A model generated the notes under the pieces. The model was not told where the DNA came from. It was given only the letters and a program-made list of their open reading frames with translations, and did no database searches. DNA of 64,000 bases from Rhyacichthys aspro (Eukaryota > Chordata > Actinopteri > Gobiiformes > Rhyacichthyidae): the NCBI GenBank assembly GCA_036850595.1, contig CM072158.1, forward strand, positions 21,572,578 to 21,636,577. Direction: 5' to 3'. Numbering within the stretch: position 1 is the stretch's first letter; each line of letters begins with the position of its first letter. Positions 34,404 to 45,114 of this stretch are shown here, in pieces. The translations under genes and the position numbers were made by a program.

Positions 34404-34901
34404 TAGCCTGGCCAGCCAGACGGCTTTCTCATTGTATTACATACAGAGAAAGTCAGTCTGGGATCGCTCAGTTTAAACAGGATTTCAAGGCAGGACCATG
34501 GGCAGAACTAACGCTCGCTGAGTGAACCAATCAGAGAAACCATGGATGTGACGTAAGGAAAGCGAAACTTATTCTAGTCGTCAACAAACCACAGCGTATA
34601 CCAGCATGGCTTGAGAGAGAGATGCTTCGGTGACGGTGAATGACTTCTGTTGTTTTTGTCAGAAAAATCTGAGGACACAGGGTGTAATATCGAGTTCAGT
34701 GCTTCTTTCGATTGCAGTAAGCTACCTAAACCTGCGACTGTTTTCTCGCGCACAATATGACGCAAAACAAAATCCCGCCTCCCTCGCTATGATTGGTCGG
34801 AAAGAAAGAGCTGGAGCAGAAATTGGAGGCAGATTGGGCGATCCCAGACTGACTTTCTCCGTATGTAATACAATGAGAAAGCCGTCTGGCTGGCCAGGCT
34901 A
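34404..34901. mobile_element. Mutator-like MITE with long terminal repeats, 498 bp
   Basis: The left end begins TAGCCTGGCCAGCCAGACGG and the right end is its inverse; the arms match over about 64 bp with one difference (near left position 34445). GGTGTTCTA (9 bp) flanks it exactly at 34395-34403 and 34902-34910 and is part of the Tc1 transposase gene. Long inverted repeats with a 9-bp duplication are the signature of Mutator-like elements. Depending on how the border bases are assigned the duplication could be read as up to 11 bp. Confidence 0.85.
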
Positions 34902-35292
34902 GGTGTTCTATGGGGTTCAAATCTGGACTCATTTTTGGCCATTTTAGAACTCTCCAGTGCTTTGCTTGTAACCATTTCTGAGTGCTTTTTGAAGTGTATT
35001 TCGGGTCATTGTCCTGCTGGAAGGACCCATGACCGCTGGTGATTTGGTTCACACAGAAGGCGTCCAGTGCCAGAAGCAGCAAAGCAACCCCAAAACATCT
35101 TTCAACCTCCTCCATGTTTGACTGTAGGGACTATGTCATGACGTCCTTTAACAAAAAGCTCTACTTTTGTCTTACTTTTCCACTACATTCTCCCAGATGG
35201 AGAATTGTGGTTTTGTCACATAAGTTTTGGCAAACTCCAGTCTTGCTTTTTTATGCCTTTATGTCAGCAGGGGTGTCCTCCTGGGTCTTACT

Positions 35293-35995
35293 CAGTGGTG
35301 GGCCGTCAGGGCCAGCAAGGCCTTCTCTGCTGACCTAAACATGCTCAGAAAAGTACATTTATTTTATTTTATTTTCATAAATATGTAAACAAAATTATTC
35401 TCTATTCTCTGTTCTCTTTATGTCACATTATATCCACTTAGTTGAGTGGCTTCCAATGTTGTTTATCATGATAGAGTTTTTATCCAATTATATTTCAGCC
35501 AGCTTGTGTTGTCAGGCAAATTTCATTTGCGTGAGACCTTCAGAATAAACAGAGCAGGCCCCTGTGCACTGTAAGTGAACGGACACAGTCAGTTGCAATA
35601 GCCAATCAGATCTTGATTCTCCATACCAAGGCCAGCTAGAAGGTCTTACGTTGAACTGGACATGTACGCGTCCTGTGATTGGATAACACTTACTAGAACC
35701 TGAAAGGCGGCAATTTGCAGAATATCGAACTAAACCCGGAGATCCAACAGCTATCGCTGTATTTTTAACTCATAATGGCCGAAGGAGGAGAAGAGATTGA
35801 TCTGGTTGCAGATATACTTTCCACGCCATTTTCAAGATGGACCTTTCATGAAAAGCTGGATATTGTGAGAAGAGGTCTGTGCTGTGCTAGCTAGCCTGTC
35901 CCAGCAAGGAAAGGGTTTGTCCATCATTTCTAGACGAGCAATGATGAGTGGTACGTCACTGAAGGCCTAAGCGTGAAATGCACGGCCCGCCACTG
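35293..35995. mobile_element. hAT MITE, 703 bp, inside Tc1
   Basis: Ends CAGTGGTGGGCCGT and, inverted, CAGTGGCGGGCCGT. Exact 8-bp duplications GTCTTACT at 35285-35292 and 35996-36003. The interior contains the start of a transposase-like gene (35774 onward) but is otherwise non-coding. Confidence 0.88.
35774..35935 (+). pseudogene. N-terminal exon remnant of a ZMYM1-like hAT transposase
   Basis: The ATG at 35774 opens MAEGGEEIDLVADIL and PFSRWTFHEKLDIVRRG; after a frameshift LASLSQQGKGFVHHF follows. This arrangement resembles the N-terminus of zinc-finger MYM-type-1-like hAT transposases abundant in fish. The catalytic part is absent, so the MITE appears to be an internally deleted derivative of an autonomous hAT. 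Confidence 0.6.
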
Positions 35996-36410
35996 GTCTT
36001 ACTGTAGAGTCCCATTTCATTTAGATGGCGACGGAAAGTGCAAGCTGACACAGTTGTACCCTGTATCTGCAGATGAGCTTGAATTTGTTTGTTTTAAACA
36101 ATCCTTGGTTGTAATCTTTCATTAATTTTCCTCTTCCGTCCATGTACAGGAAGGTTAGCTATAGTGCCTCGGGTTGTAAACCTCTTGATGATTTTGCGCA
36201 CAGCGGACACTGGAACTTTAAGATATCCGGAGATGGACTTGTAGCCTTGAGATTGTCTCTCAAATCCAAAGAAAACTCTTTATACTTCTTTCCTTTCTCC
36301 ATGCACAGTGTGACACACAACACAAAGGTTGAGTCAACGTTTCTCCATTTTAACTGGTTGCAAGTGTGATTACTGTATTGCTTACACCTGTTGCTTGCAA
36401 CCTGTGTGAC

Positions 36411-36624
36411 TGAATAGAAATGACAGGAGCATCACATGCTTGAAAAGCAATTATTTCTTACAATTTGACAAGGAGCCATTAATTTTGTACAGTCCATTTT
36501 GAGTTTTGTGTAAAATTTGATCAAGTTTGACTTTTCTTCTCTATACAGAAAATTAATGGCTCCTTGTCAAATTGTAAGAAATAATTGCTTTTCAAGCATG
36601 TGATGCTCCTGTCATTTCTATTCA
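36411..36624. repeat. 76-bp perfect inverted repeat
   Basis: 36411-36486 and 36549-36624 are exact reverse complements of each other, separated by 62 bases. The left arm and the spacer start are normal Tc1 sequence; the right arm is a misplaced inverted copy at the border where LINE sequence begins. Confidence 0.93.
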
Positions 36625-36629
36625 CATCA

Positions 36630-37100
36630 CTTCTGCCCCAGAATTTTGATCTCCACCAGTTTGCTTATAGACCGAGTAGGTCTACAGGGGATGCAACATA
36701 ACATACTGTATACACAGCACTGCAGATGTCATTAACACAGCCCAGAAGATCATCGGCTGCCCTCTCTCTACTCTGGAAGAACTACACAGCTCCTGTTGTC
36801 TCAAAAAAGCACAGAGCATAATAAAGGACATTTCACACCCTGGACACCATCTATTTGAACTTCTGCCATCAGGTAGACGATACAGATCAGTTAAAACAAT
36901 GACAAATAGATTCAAGAACAGCTTCTATTCCACAGCAATAACCACACTCAATAGGACTAAACTATAACATGCTGCTAGGAAAAAAAAAGGGATTGTGCAA
37001 TTCTTTTTTAGCTTTTTATGCTTTTTAATGCACTGGTTACATAGCACAATTCAAATTTGTTGTACATGTTACATGTTACAATGACAATAAAGATATTCTA
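36630..37100 (+). pseudogene. Rex1/CR1-like LINE fragment with 3' tail
   Basis: A short RT piece (LHQFAYRPSRSTGDAT near 36650) is joined directly to the protein C-terminus (CPLSTLEELHSSCCLKKAQ and HPGHHLFELLPSGRRYR near 36840). A 3' UTR ends in CAATAAAGATATTCTAT near 37100. Most of the RT is deleted. The tail appears to resume as TATTCTATTCTAT at 38500-38515, on the far side of the next LINE. Confidence 0.75.
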
Positions 37101-38490
37101 TCAGGTTCAGGTTCAGGTTTCTTTATTCGTACCCGTAGGTAAATTAGATTTGCAGTACAAAAGACAAGAGAGAGAAGACATCCCATCATGCACTCATATA
37201 CAACAAATAAATACAAATATAAATAACAAGTGTTTAAAGTGCTTAGAGTTAATCGTCCTTAGTGGTGCCAATTCTTGTTTAAAAGAACTATTGCTGCGGG
37301 AACAACAGCAGCTTGCTTGCCCACTTCACTATCAGATTTAGAGAGTTCTTGTTTTTAACTGTCAGGGACCCAAACCAAGAAATCAGAGAAAATGATAAAA
37401 CAGACTCAATAAAAGCACGATAAAACAAGGACATCAGAGTGTGATCAACATTAAAAACAGCCAATTTCTTGAGACAGTACAGGCGCTGGTGTCCCTTCTT
37501 ACACACCGCCTCACAATTGGCTTCAAAGCTCAAACCCAGAGTCAATGACTGTTCCAAGGTATTTATATGTTGTGACCTGCGCCACAGTCTGACCTTTGAT
37601 TGTGGTGGCACTATGACTGTGGCCACTCTTCCTAAAATCAATGACCATGTCCTTGGTCTTGGCTACATTCAGCTGCAGGTAGGAGTCCGTACACCATTTC
37701 TCAAAGTCATTTACAATTGGACCATGACTACTTACTCGCTGTGTCCTGTCAGTTAAAAAGTAAAGAATCCACCCCACAAGATTCTTACTCAGTTTAAAAA
37801 TGGTCTAGAAGCCGATTGATTAAAATATGGGGCTGGATGGTGTTAAAAGCTGAGGTAAAATCCACAAATAAAAGCCTGGCATGAGCTCCGTGCCCATCCA
37901 GGTGATTAAGAACAAGATTCAAAAGAGTAACTGTGGCATCCTCAACTCCCCTTTGCGGTCTGTAAGCAAACTGGAGAGGGTCAAGGACCTCCTCAACTGA
38001 CCTTAAAATTTCTGCCCTTACAATTTTTTCAAAAATCTTCATCAAAATTGAAATAAGAGCAACAGGTCTGAAATCATTGAGTGTCTTTGGGCAACTTGAT
38101 TTAGGAACAGGGACTAGCATCTTTCCATATTTTTTGTATAGTTTGTTCCCTTTAAGATGCATTAAAAATGAAATGGAAGACACAACTGAGTTCTGCTGCA
38201 CATGCAGACGCCCACAAACTTTATCAGGACCCGGACTTTTGTTGACTTTGATTTTATGGAAGGCTCTTTCTACTTCCCTTTGTCCAATCTTAAGGTGCTG
38301 AGTGTCCACAAGTTGACTCATCAGTTCCTGAATTTCAAAGTTAAAATCCACAGTGTTAAAATGGTTATAAAAACAGTTAAAAGCACTGGCTAACTCAGTG
38401 TCAGAGCTGAAACCCTCTATACACACATGGCTGTTGTTGTAGGTGTCCTGCAGGCCCACAATTGTTTTCATGCTGGTCCACACCAAGCCC
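37101..38490 (-). pseudogene. Second Rex1/CR1-like LINE fragment, opposite strand
   Basis: The minus-strand frame from 38486 carries RT motifs: KIKVNKSPGPDKVCGRL, LNDFRPVALISILMKIFEK, LDPLQFAYRPQRGVEDA and LFVDFTSAFNTIQPH (catalytic Asp). After a frame change, GWILYFLTDRTQRV is joined directly to IVNDFEKWCTDSYLQLNV, so the segment holding the (Y/F)ADD catalytic pair is deleted. FRKSGHSHSATTIKG, YKYLGTVID and YRAFIESVLSFSLISWFG follow. The 3' end is marked by repeats of GAACCT near 37101-37116. Inactive. Confidence 0.82.
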
Positions 38491-38660
38491 AGCTTAGAAT
38501 ATCTATTCTATTCTATTTTTCGTGTTGTTCCAGTGCAAGCAAAAACAATAAACAGATGAGTACCACTACATGTGCAATTGAAATTATTTGTTTGCAACAA
38601 GTTTTTTTTTTTGACATAATTGCAAGGGTGCCGATATTTTTGGCCATGACTGTATACTGG

Positions 38661-38664
<4 letters not shown>

Positions 38665-38710
<46 letters not shown>
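38665..38710. repeat. (TA)n microsatellite
   Basis: About 46 bp of uninterrupted TA next to the right end of the Tc1 element. Confidence 0.95.
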
Positions 38711-38711
<1 letters not shown>

Positions 38712-39005
38712 TCTGCCTTCCACCTTATCGCCAGATTGTTGTTCTTCATTCCATGAGAGACTTTCCAGCATCCACATTATGACTGGCTTCCTGTTCCTGA
38801 CCCTGCCTGTTTTAGACCTTGATTCTGATTCAGCTTGTATTTGTGCTCCTGTTGCCTCTGCCTTTTTGGGCTTCTATCCTACCTGGCTTTATCTAAGCTT
38901 GGTCCTCTTCAAGATAGTTCTTCAATCATTAATTTTTGTTGTTAAATAAAAACTGTGAATTTACTCCATTGCTGTGTGCTGAGCCCAATTGCACCATTGT
39001 CACAA

Positions 39006-39300
39006 AAAATAGCTTCTTTTGGGTGAAACTGTTACAAGGCTTAGTTTTTTGGGTTTCACATCACATAGAAATCAGCCTTACAATACAGGCAGTCTACCCA
39101 TTTATCATCTCCCATAAATGCCTTCAAACATCCTTTAGATTTGTCACTAGTCGCATTTTTGAGTCGTTAGAGGGTCTGAATAGTCACTAAATATAGCGAT
39201 CCGTCAGTCATGTGGTCAGTAGTGAGTGTTCAAAAAAACTGCCTGACTGAAAATCTATGACAAGTCGACGAGTGACGAGTGACAATGACGAGTCGATAGC
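39006..39300. other. No gene seen
   Basis: Interior of the outer hAT-like element; contains a GACGAGTGACGAGTGACAATG run (39270-39292), a short degenerate tandem repeat. Confidence 0.4.
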
Positions 39301-39350
39301 CGATCTCTAAAAATTAGCAAAAATCGGCCCGATATATTGGTCAACCTCTA

Positions 39351-39710
39351 GTGTGGGGGCACTAGAAGATAAACTGTGTGTGTAACTAGCTGGCCTCTGT
39401 CACATGTATGGCTGTTTTTCGTTTCCATGGTAACAGACTGGCAAGATCTACAGGATTGTTGCTAAATAATAACTAAAAAAAAAAGAAAAAGGTGATTACA
39501 TAAGAATGTCCATCCATTAAAAATTAATTAGGAATAACTTCAATGTTTCTTTTAGATTTTTAAAATATTTTTGATTTAAAATGAAGGATTTGGCTCATCA
39601 GTGGTCAACCAGTGATTTTCCCCCCCAAAAAAGAAACTGTGTATAATGCATACAGTGATGTAAAGTATATTTTATGTATGGGGGTGGCATATTTTGAGTT
39701 TTGGTATTAT
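39351..39710. other. No gene seen
   Basis: Flank of the outer hAT-like element, then unassigned AT-rich sequence before the SINE tail. Confidence 0.4.
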
Positions 39711-39838
39711 TGGCAGCCTTGCGACGAACTGGCCACTGTCCAGGGTGTACCCCGCCTAAGGCCCAAAGCTGCTGGGATAGGCTCCTGCGACCCCAAACTG
39801 GACTAAGTGGTAGAAAATGAATGAGTGAATGAATGAAT
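39711..39838 (+). repeat. 5'-truncated SINE copy
   Basis: GAACTGGCCACTGTCCAGGG through GCTGCTGGGATAGGCTCC and a GAAAATGAATGAGTGAATG tail, matching the complete SINE at 60098-60526. Confidence 0.85.
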
Positions 39839-40144
39839 GGTATTATTGGGCTAGATTGATTGGTCATTGGGCTAGTTTTGTTGCGAAAAACTGGCAACCC
39901 TGTCCCTATGCACTATGCTTTGACCACTGGTTCTAGACAGATATAAGCAAATACTTGGAAATCTGGACAATGCACACTAGCTAATGTACAAAAAAATGCT
40001 ATTTAAGACTTACCCCTTTCCTCACAGTAGGAATTTAATCACTATTTAATACAAGATATTACATAAAAAATTAAAAATCTGCCATAACACTAAAATACCA
40101 TTACAAATTAACATCCAGAGGACGATATAAAGTAAGCCCTGGAC

Positions 40145-40728
40145 TAGTGTTAATTTCGTTAACGAAAACTAAATGAAAATATTTTCGTCAACGCACATTT
40201 TTCACAGGACGAAAACTAGACTAGACGAGACTAAAACCCCCATTAATAAACGATAACTGGGACTAAATCAGTATACATTTTCGTGGACTAATAAAGACGA
40301 GACGAAAATGTAATTCACTAAATAAAGACTAGGCTAAAATCTATGGATATTTTAGTTCAGGAACAAAGACGAGACGAAAAAATTACATTATATATACGAT
40401 ATGATTTTGTCAAATCTTGTCTCCTCCACCTTCTCCTCGGCTCTTCTGCCACTCACACAGTGACACACCTCCTTTCAAACCTGCAGCGGGCACAGAGTAC
40501 ACAAACACATGGGACAGACGTGAGGTAGATTCATGGCGAGTCAGGTCAAAAGTAAACATGCTTTGCACGGGGCCCGGGAGAAAGAGGAGACGAGATATAT
40601 GGACACATTTTCGGTATATTGAATTGGAGAAAAAAACTGTATGCTTGATTTTAGTCAAAGGGAAGGAATGTGGGCACAAGGTTGAAGAGACACGTCACAC
40701 TTCACCACAAAGACATCGTGGGAAGTTA
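40145..40728 (+). pseudogene. hAT transposon 5' region with BED zinc finger
   Basis: The region 40150-40400 (GTTAATTTCGTTAACGAAAA and repeated GACGAGACGAAAA) is the AT-rich leader of a common fish hAT family. Coding sequence begins near the ATG at 40533. A BED zinc finger is readable in two frames: RRRDIWTHFRY, then C..V.GKECG (near 40640) and finally LKRHVTLHHKDIVGS-stop near 40682-40728. Frameshifts disable it and the catalytic domain was not found downstream. Confidence 0.6.
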
Positions 40729-40799
40729 ACAAAATGTTTGGTGGTGGTTGTTTATAACGTAACATTAAACCAACGGCTATTATGTTCCAACAATAACGT

Positions 40800-40945
40800 T
40801 CAACCGAGCGCAAACTAATGCTGGCAAACTTAATAGCTGCGTAGCATGTAGCGATAGTAGCCACTTGTTGATATAATTGTGTGTGGCTGGCTAACTTATG
40901 TTAGCTTCTTAGCATGTAGTGGCCGTAGCCACTTGTTAATAGGAT
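40800..40945. repeat. Degenerate tandem duplication, about 68-bp period
   Basis: TAGCATGTAGCGATAGTAGCC and the later TAGCATGTAGTGGCCGTAGCC, each followed by ACTTGTT, repeat at a spacing of about 68 bases. Confidence 0.55.
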
Positions 40946-41955
40946 AGTTATGTTTTTAGTATGAGTTTGAAATGGATTGTTAAATGTAGTTTTTACAGAT
41001 AAAAAATAGGCAAAATAAATTATTTAATTTTATTATTAAAATTTTATCAGAACATGTTCCATGTCTGGATGTATTCCTTAAAATTGTGTTTTTCATAGAA
41101 AAAAATGAAAGAAAAATGGCGTAGGCGGGTGAGCTGTTCTTTGGCAAATCACAAGCCCACAAACCATAAGTGGTCTTTTAAGCCCATTGCAAGTAAATAC
41201 ACTCAGTGTTAGCGACTATTCAGACCCCTCTAGTGAGTCTTTTTCAAAAAACTAGCGACAAATCTAGCGACTTTTGCTGGTGTTATTGGAGACTTTAGAA
41301 GACTCATTCTCACTCTTCGCTGCGAGCAGCGGGCGCTGCCGTGCGCCCGTCCCCTGTCCAAGAGCACTCATGGACGGCCCAATCCACTCGCAGCTGGCCC
41401 TCTCAGCTGCATCAGAGCAGCTCTCAGTTCACCTCTCTGCGTCCAGAGTGTGGATTTATCATTAAACCTGAGACTCACACAGGCTCTGCCATTCAACTTG
41501 TCCACTGTGCGTGCCAATGTGACACAAGCTAAATATCTAGCCAGGTAGCTACACTCAAAAATACAGAAAGGAGTGGGAATCAAACCCTGAATCTAAAGGC
41601 TGGCTCTCGGTATATAAGCCTAAAACATTTTTTCCATCACATAGAATTCAGCCAGTCAGTACAGGCTTATGTCCATTTATCATCGCCAATAAATGGTTTC
41701 CATTTACTGGCGATGATAAATGGACAAATAAATGGCTAAATAAAAAATATACATGTTACCAAGTGACTACAAATAATCTTGACCAGAGACTTTTCAAGAT
41801 TTAGCAAACAATAGCATTTAATAACCAGCAATCATAAAAATTCATCATGTCATCAAAATGTTAAAATTGCTGACAGCAATGTAAAATCAATCCACTGGAT
41901 AATATTACAAGCAGCTTGTGCAAACATTTATAAGATTAGAGTTGGGTAAATAATT
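40946..41955. other. No gene seen
   Basis: 41200-41290 contains repeated AGCGAC motifs typical of transposon debris in fish. The stretch 41635-41720 holds an inverted pair (CCATTTATCATCGCCA and TGGCGATGATAAATGG, 41672-41726). No coding similarity was seen. Confidence 0.45.
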
Positions 41956-42078
41956 TTAAAGGTCCTATATTATACTATTTTGAACATTATACAGTGTATT
42001 ATGGATACATTTCGGTTACCATATCACATTTTGCAACATGAAACACACAATAATTATCTTATACAAGCGGTTTGGATG
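41956..42078. mobile_element. Left end of the GGTCCTATATTATAC transposon family
   Basis: TTAA followed by AGGTCCTATATTATACTAT; inverted match to 28080-28215. After about 120 bp the match stops and LINE sequence starts, so the LINE or a rearrangement removed the rest. Confidence 0.65.
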
Positions 42079-42084
42079 AGCATC

Positions 42085-44640
42085 TCATCTCGATCAATCA
42101 GGAACAAGATGGACGAGATACGACTGCAAATGACTATGCAGAGGGCCTTTAACAAATTCTGCTGCATGATTTTCTCCAAGACGTGGCTAGTATTGAGCTA
42201 GCGGGATGCACCGCCTACCGAGCCAACAGGACCACGGACTCTGGTAAGAAGACCGGCGGGGGACTTTGCATCTATATCAACAACTCCTGGTGCACTAACG
42301 TCACAGTAGTGGACAAGCTGTGTAGTCCAGAGGCCGAACTCATGCTGCTAAGGTGACGCCCGTTTTATCTCCCGAGGGAATTCACTGCTGTTTACATCTG
42401 TGCTGTGTACATTCCATCAGACGCTAATGTTAAGCTAGCGCTAGCACAAGTTTACAGAAGCATTAACAGAAGCCTAGTTGCACATCTGGACAGTGTCTTT
42501 ATTGCAGCCGGGGACTTCAGTCAAGCTGATTTAAAATCAGTCCTTCACAAATTCCATCATGATGTGAAATGTGCTACTAGAGGAGATAAAACGTTGGACC
42601 AGGTGTGTACAAATGTAGCAGATGCATCCAAAGCCCAGGCCTACCCTCACCACCTGGTCTGAAAAGCCCAGGTGAGGGTAGGCCTCACTTTGTATGGCCT
42701 CTCTTCTGCTACACCTACAGTATACATGGGGACTGCAGTGAGAACAGTACGAATATGGCCAGAGGATGCTATTCCTATAATTCAAGACTGTTTCCACCAC
42801 ACAGATTGGAATATATTTAAAGGGCAGGGCAGGGCAGGGCACGGACACTTGTGAAACTCTGGATAACTATACCTCCACTGTCTTAGAATACATCTGCTTC
42901 TGTGTGGACAATGTAACATGCTGGAGACTATTCTGTGTATTTCCAAATAAACAACCCTGGATGACAAGCGAAGTACAACCACTAATCAGAGCCAGGAATA
43001 CTGCTTTCAACTCTGGGGACCAGAAGGCATACAGCACAGCTAGGACTGCTTTGAGGAGGGACAAACAACAACACAAGAAGCGTATTGAAGCCCCTTTTGA
43101 CACCGCCACAAATCCAAGGCAGGTCTGGGAGGGCATCAGGGCCATCACGGGCTACAAGAGGAAATCACCATCACCCTCAGCTGACTGTCCCACCCTAGCT
43201 GAGGACCTAAACCTCTTTTATGCCCGCTTTGACAGGGAAAACACTGACCCTGTCCTGCCCCCTCTCTCATCAGGAAAGCAGCCGGACCAGATGGAGTGCT
43301 TGGTCAGGTGCTGAAAGACTGTGCAGCAGAGCTGGCGGACGTATTCACCTGCATCTACAACATGTCGCTGTCTACATCATGGGTCCCTACCTGCTTCAAG
43401 GCAGCCACCATAGTTCCCATACCCAAGCAGTCAAATGTCACATGTCTAAATGACTACAGACCTGTGGCACTCACCTCCATCCTTGCCATCCCGCCGTACA
43501 AACTCCAGGCCAAGCTACACCATTGTCGGCTAAACACCACACTGTGCAATTGGATGGTGGACTTTCTAACAAATTGCACACAGAGTGTTAGAGTGGACAA
43601 GCACACCTCCTCCACCCTTTTTATCAACACTGGGGCCCCCCAAGGGTGTGTGCTAAGCCCCCTCCTCTATACTCTGTTCACACATGACTGCTCTGCTTCT
43701 TCCTCCTCCAATCTCATTGTCAAATTTGCCGACGACACCACAGTGCTCGGACTCATCAACAACGACAATGAGATGAACTATAGGAACAAGGTGCAACATC
43801 TGGCTTCATGGTATGACAACAATAACCTGGTCCTGATCATCAAGAAGACCAAGGATAGTATTGTGGACTTCCGCAAAAATGGACAGAAGAACCATCAACC
43901 TCTCTCTATCGGCACAGAGGAGGTGGAGAGAGTGACTAACATTAAATTTCTGGGAGTGTCTGTCATGGAGGACCTGTTCTGGGGCCTTCACTCTGCTTCG
44001 GCTATAGGCAAGACCCAACAACGCCTCTACTACCTGAGGAAACTGAGGAGCGCCAACATCTCCACGCCGCTGATGGTGAACTTCTACAACTGTGCCATCA
44101 GTAGTGTTCTTACATATGGATTCTTAGTGTGGTTCTCCAGCTGCACTAAGGCCGACCAGCAGGCGCTCCAATGGGAGGTAAGCAGGGAAATCATTGGGAC
44201 TACTCTCCCAGAGATCAGTACCACCTACACCACCCGCTGTCTGAAGAGAGCACACAACATCTTGAGGACCGCCATCATCCGGCTCATCATCTCTTCCACC
44301 TGCTTCCTTCAGGCAGAAGTGAAGGCTGTGAGGCTGCTGAACACTGCTCCCCTCCCCTCTCTGCCCCCCTCCCATGGACAATAACCACATCCACATCTAT
44401 AATAACAATGAACTGGACTTTGCATTGCTGCATAACAACATGATATATCACACATATCTAACTGTAGGTCCTTTAATGCCCCTTTGCTGATGTGCCCTTA
44501 TACTGCTGCTAAGACTAAGACAATTACTGCTATTCACATATTTGGTATTTATTGAATGGGATCTTGTACCAATTTTTGCACTATATAAAACTATGCAGTG
44601 TGTGATGCTCTAAACGAAATTTGGTGACGATTTACACAAA
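42085..44640 (+). pseudogene. Rex1-like LINE, internally deleted
   Basis: Endonuclease pieces come first: GGGLCIYINNSWC near 42260, FTAVYICAVYIPSDANV near 42380 and AAGDFSQADLK near 42505. Then the linker NKQPWMTSEVQPLIRARNTA (42948) and RT: LNDYRPVALTSI (43446), then directly IPPYKLQAKL, so the catalytic FVDFSSAF segment between them is deleted. GAPQGCVLSPLLYTLF (43635) and VKFADDTTVLGL (43720, catalytic Asp pair) follow. The C-terminus (YLRKLRSANI, ISSVLTYGFLVWF) stays open to 44384; the last 363 codons form one frame. The 3' UTR runs to roughly 44640. Clade by overall motif style. Confidence 0.82.
42637..42685. repeat. 15-bp inverted repeat within the LINE
   Basis: AGGCCTACCCTCACC (42637-42651) and GGTGAGGGTAGGCCT (42671-42685) are exact complements across 19 bases, exactly where the coding match to other Rex1 elements is disrupted. 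Confidence 0.85.
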
Positions 44641-45114
44641 AATGATCACACAATTAAAATGATCACACATAAAAAAATGTTTTTTTTAATCTTCATGTAA
44701 GTTACCTTGTTCATAATAAAATTATTGGAAAGAGAGAGAGAAAAGAGAACCCATTTGCGTTACATCACAAATGAATGACTGTAAAATAAATGTAATTAAT
44801 AAAAGTAATAAAATCTAATAATAATTATAATCGGTGCAGCACTGGAGGAAAGCCCTGTGATTGGTTACAAGCGCAGCACCCATGACACTTCAATCCAGCC
44901 CCTCTATACCTGCACCACAGTTAGTCCTACCTCTTGATACCTCCGTCTCCACTCTGATAATTGGAAAAAAATAGCTTTTGTACACGGCCCTCAATGAGCT
45001 TACGTCTGTGTCTCCACCTGGGTTAAGATTGAGAGGATACGGCTCATGGAGTTAATGTAAGGTGGCGAGAAGAGTCTCTAAAAGCTTGTTCTCAATAATA
45101 ATTGAATAGTTAAT
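44641..45114. other. No gene seen
   Basis: AT-rich, with simple A and AATA runs; nothing assignable. Confidence 0.4.

Larger units (their letters stand above)
34213..36310 (-). pseudogene. Tc1 transposase, interrupted
   Basis: DDE transposase on the minus strand. The N-terminus starts near 36305 with MEKGKKYKEFSLDLRD and an HTH-like region (SAVRKIIKRF, GRKRKINERL) in two frames. The catalytic core piece has FQQDNDPKYTSKSTQKWL (second Asp) and MSPDLNPIEHL (Glu), followed by the end GRRHPSNLNDLEQFAKKEW and KGGAMKY-stop at 34213. It is split by a Mutator-like MITE right after NPIEHL and by a hAT MITE between the DNA-binding and catalytic parts. The first catalytic Asp block is not readable. Non-functional. 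Confidence 0.87.
34000..38652. mobile_element. Tc1-like transposon carrying several insertions
   Basis: The left terminal repeat CAGTCCAGGCCAAAAATATC and the right one, inverted, CAGTCATGGCCAAAAATATC are flanked by TA (33998-33999 and 38653-38654). Tc1 sequence occupies 34000-34403, 34902-35292, 35996-36540 and about 38515-38652, about 1.4 kb in total, which is a normal Tc1 length. Confidence 0.85.
33850..39005 (+). mobile_element. Possible solo LTR split by the Tc1 insertion
   Basis: Sequence on either side of the Tc1 element (33850-33997 and 38711-39003) reads like one gypsy-type LTR: pyrimidine-rich CCTGACCCTGCCTGTTTT and GTTAAATAAAAACTGTG (a polyadenylation-like signal near 38945) ending ..CATTGTCACA. 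No matching second LTR or internal domain is present. The call is by resemblance only. Confidence 0.35.
33515..39350. mobile_element. Outermost hAT-like transposon of a nested cluster
   Basis: The left end reads TAGAAGTCGACCAATATGG; the right end, on the other strand, TAGAGGTTGACCAATATATC. Flanks are GTGTAGGG (33507-33514) and GTGTGGGG (39351-39358), 8 bp with one mismatch, which fits a hAT duplication. About 5.8 kb lies between, nearly all from later insertions. This end sequence is common in fish genomes, but its autonomous parent could not be named. Confidence 0.7.

Noticed and set aside
38427..38949. Open frames translating the TA repeat as YIYIYI
   Set aside because: Microsatellite translation, no protein meaning.
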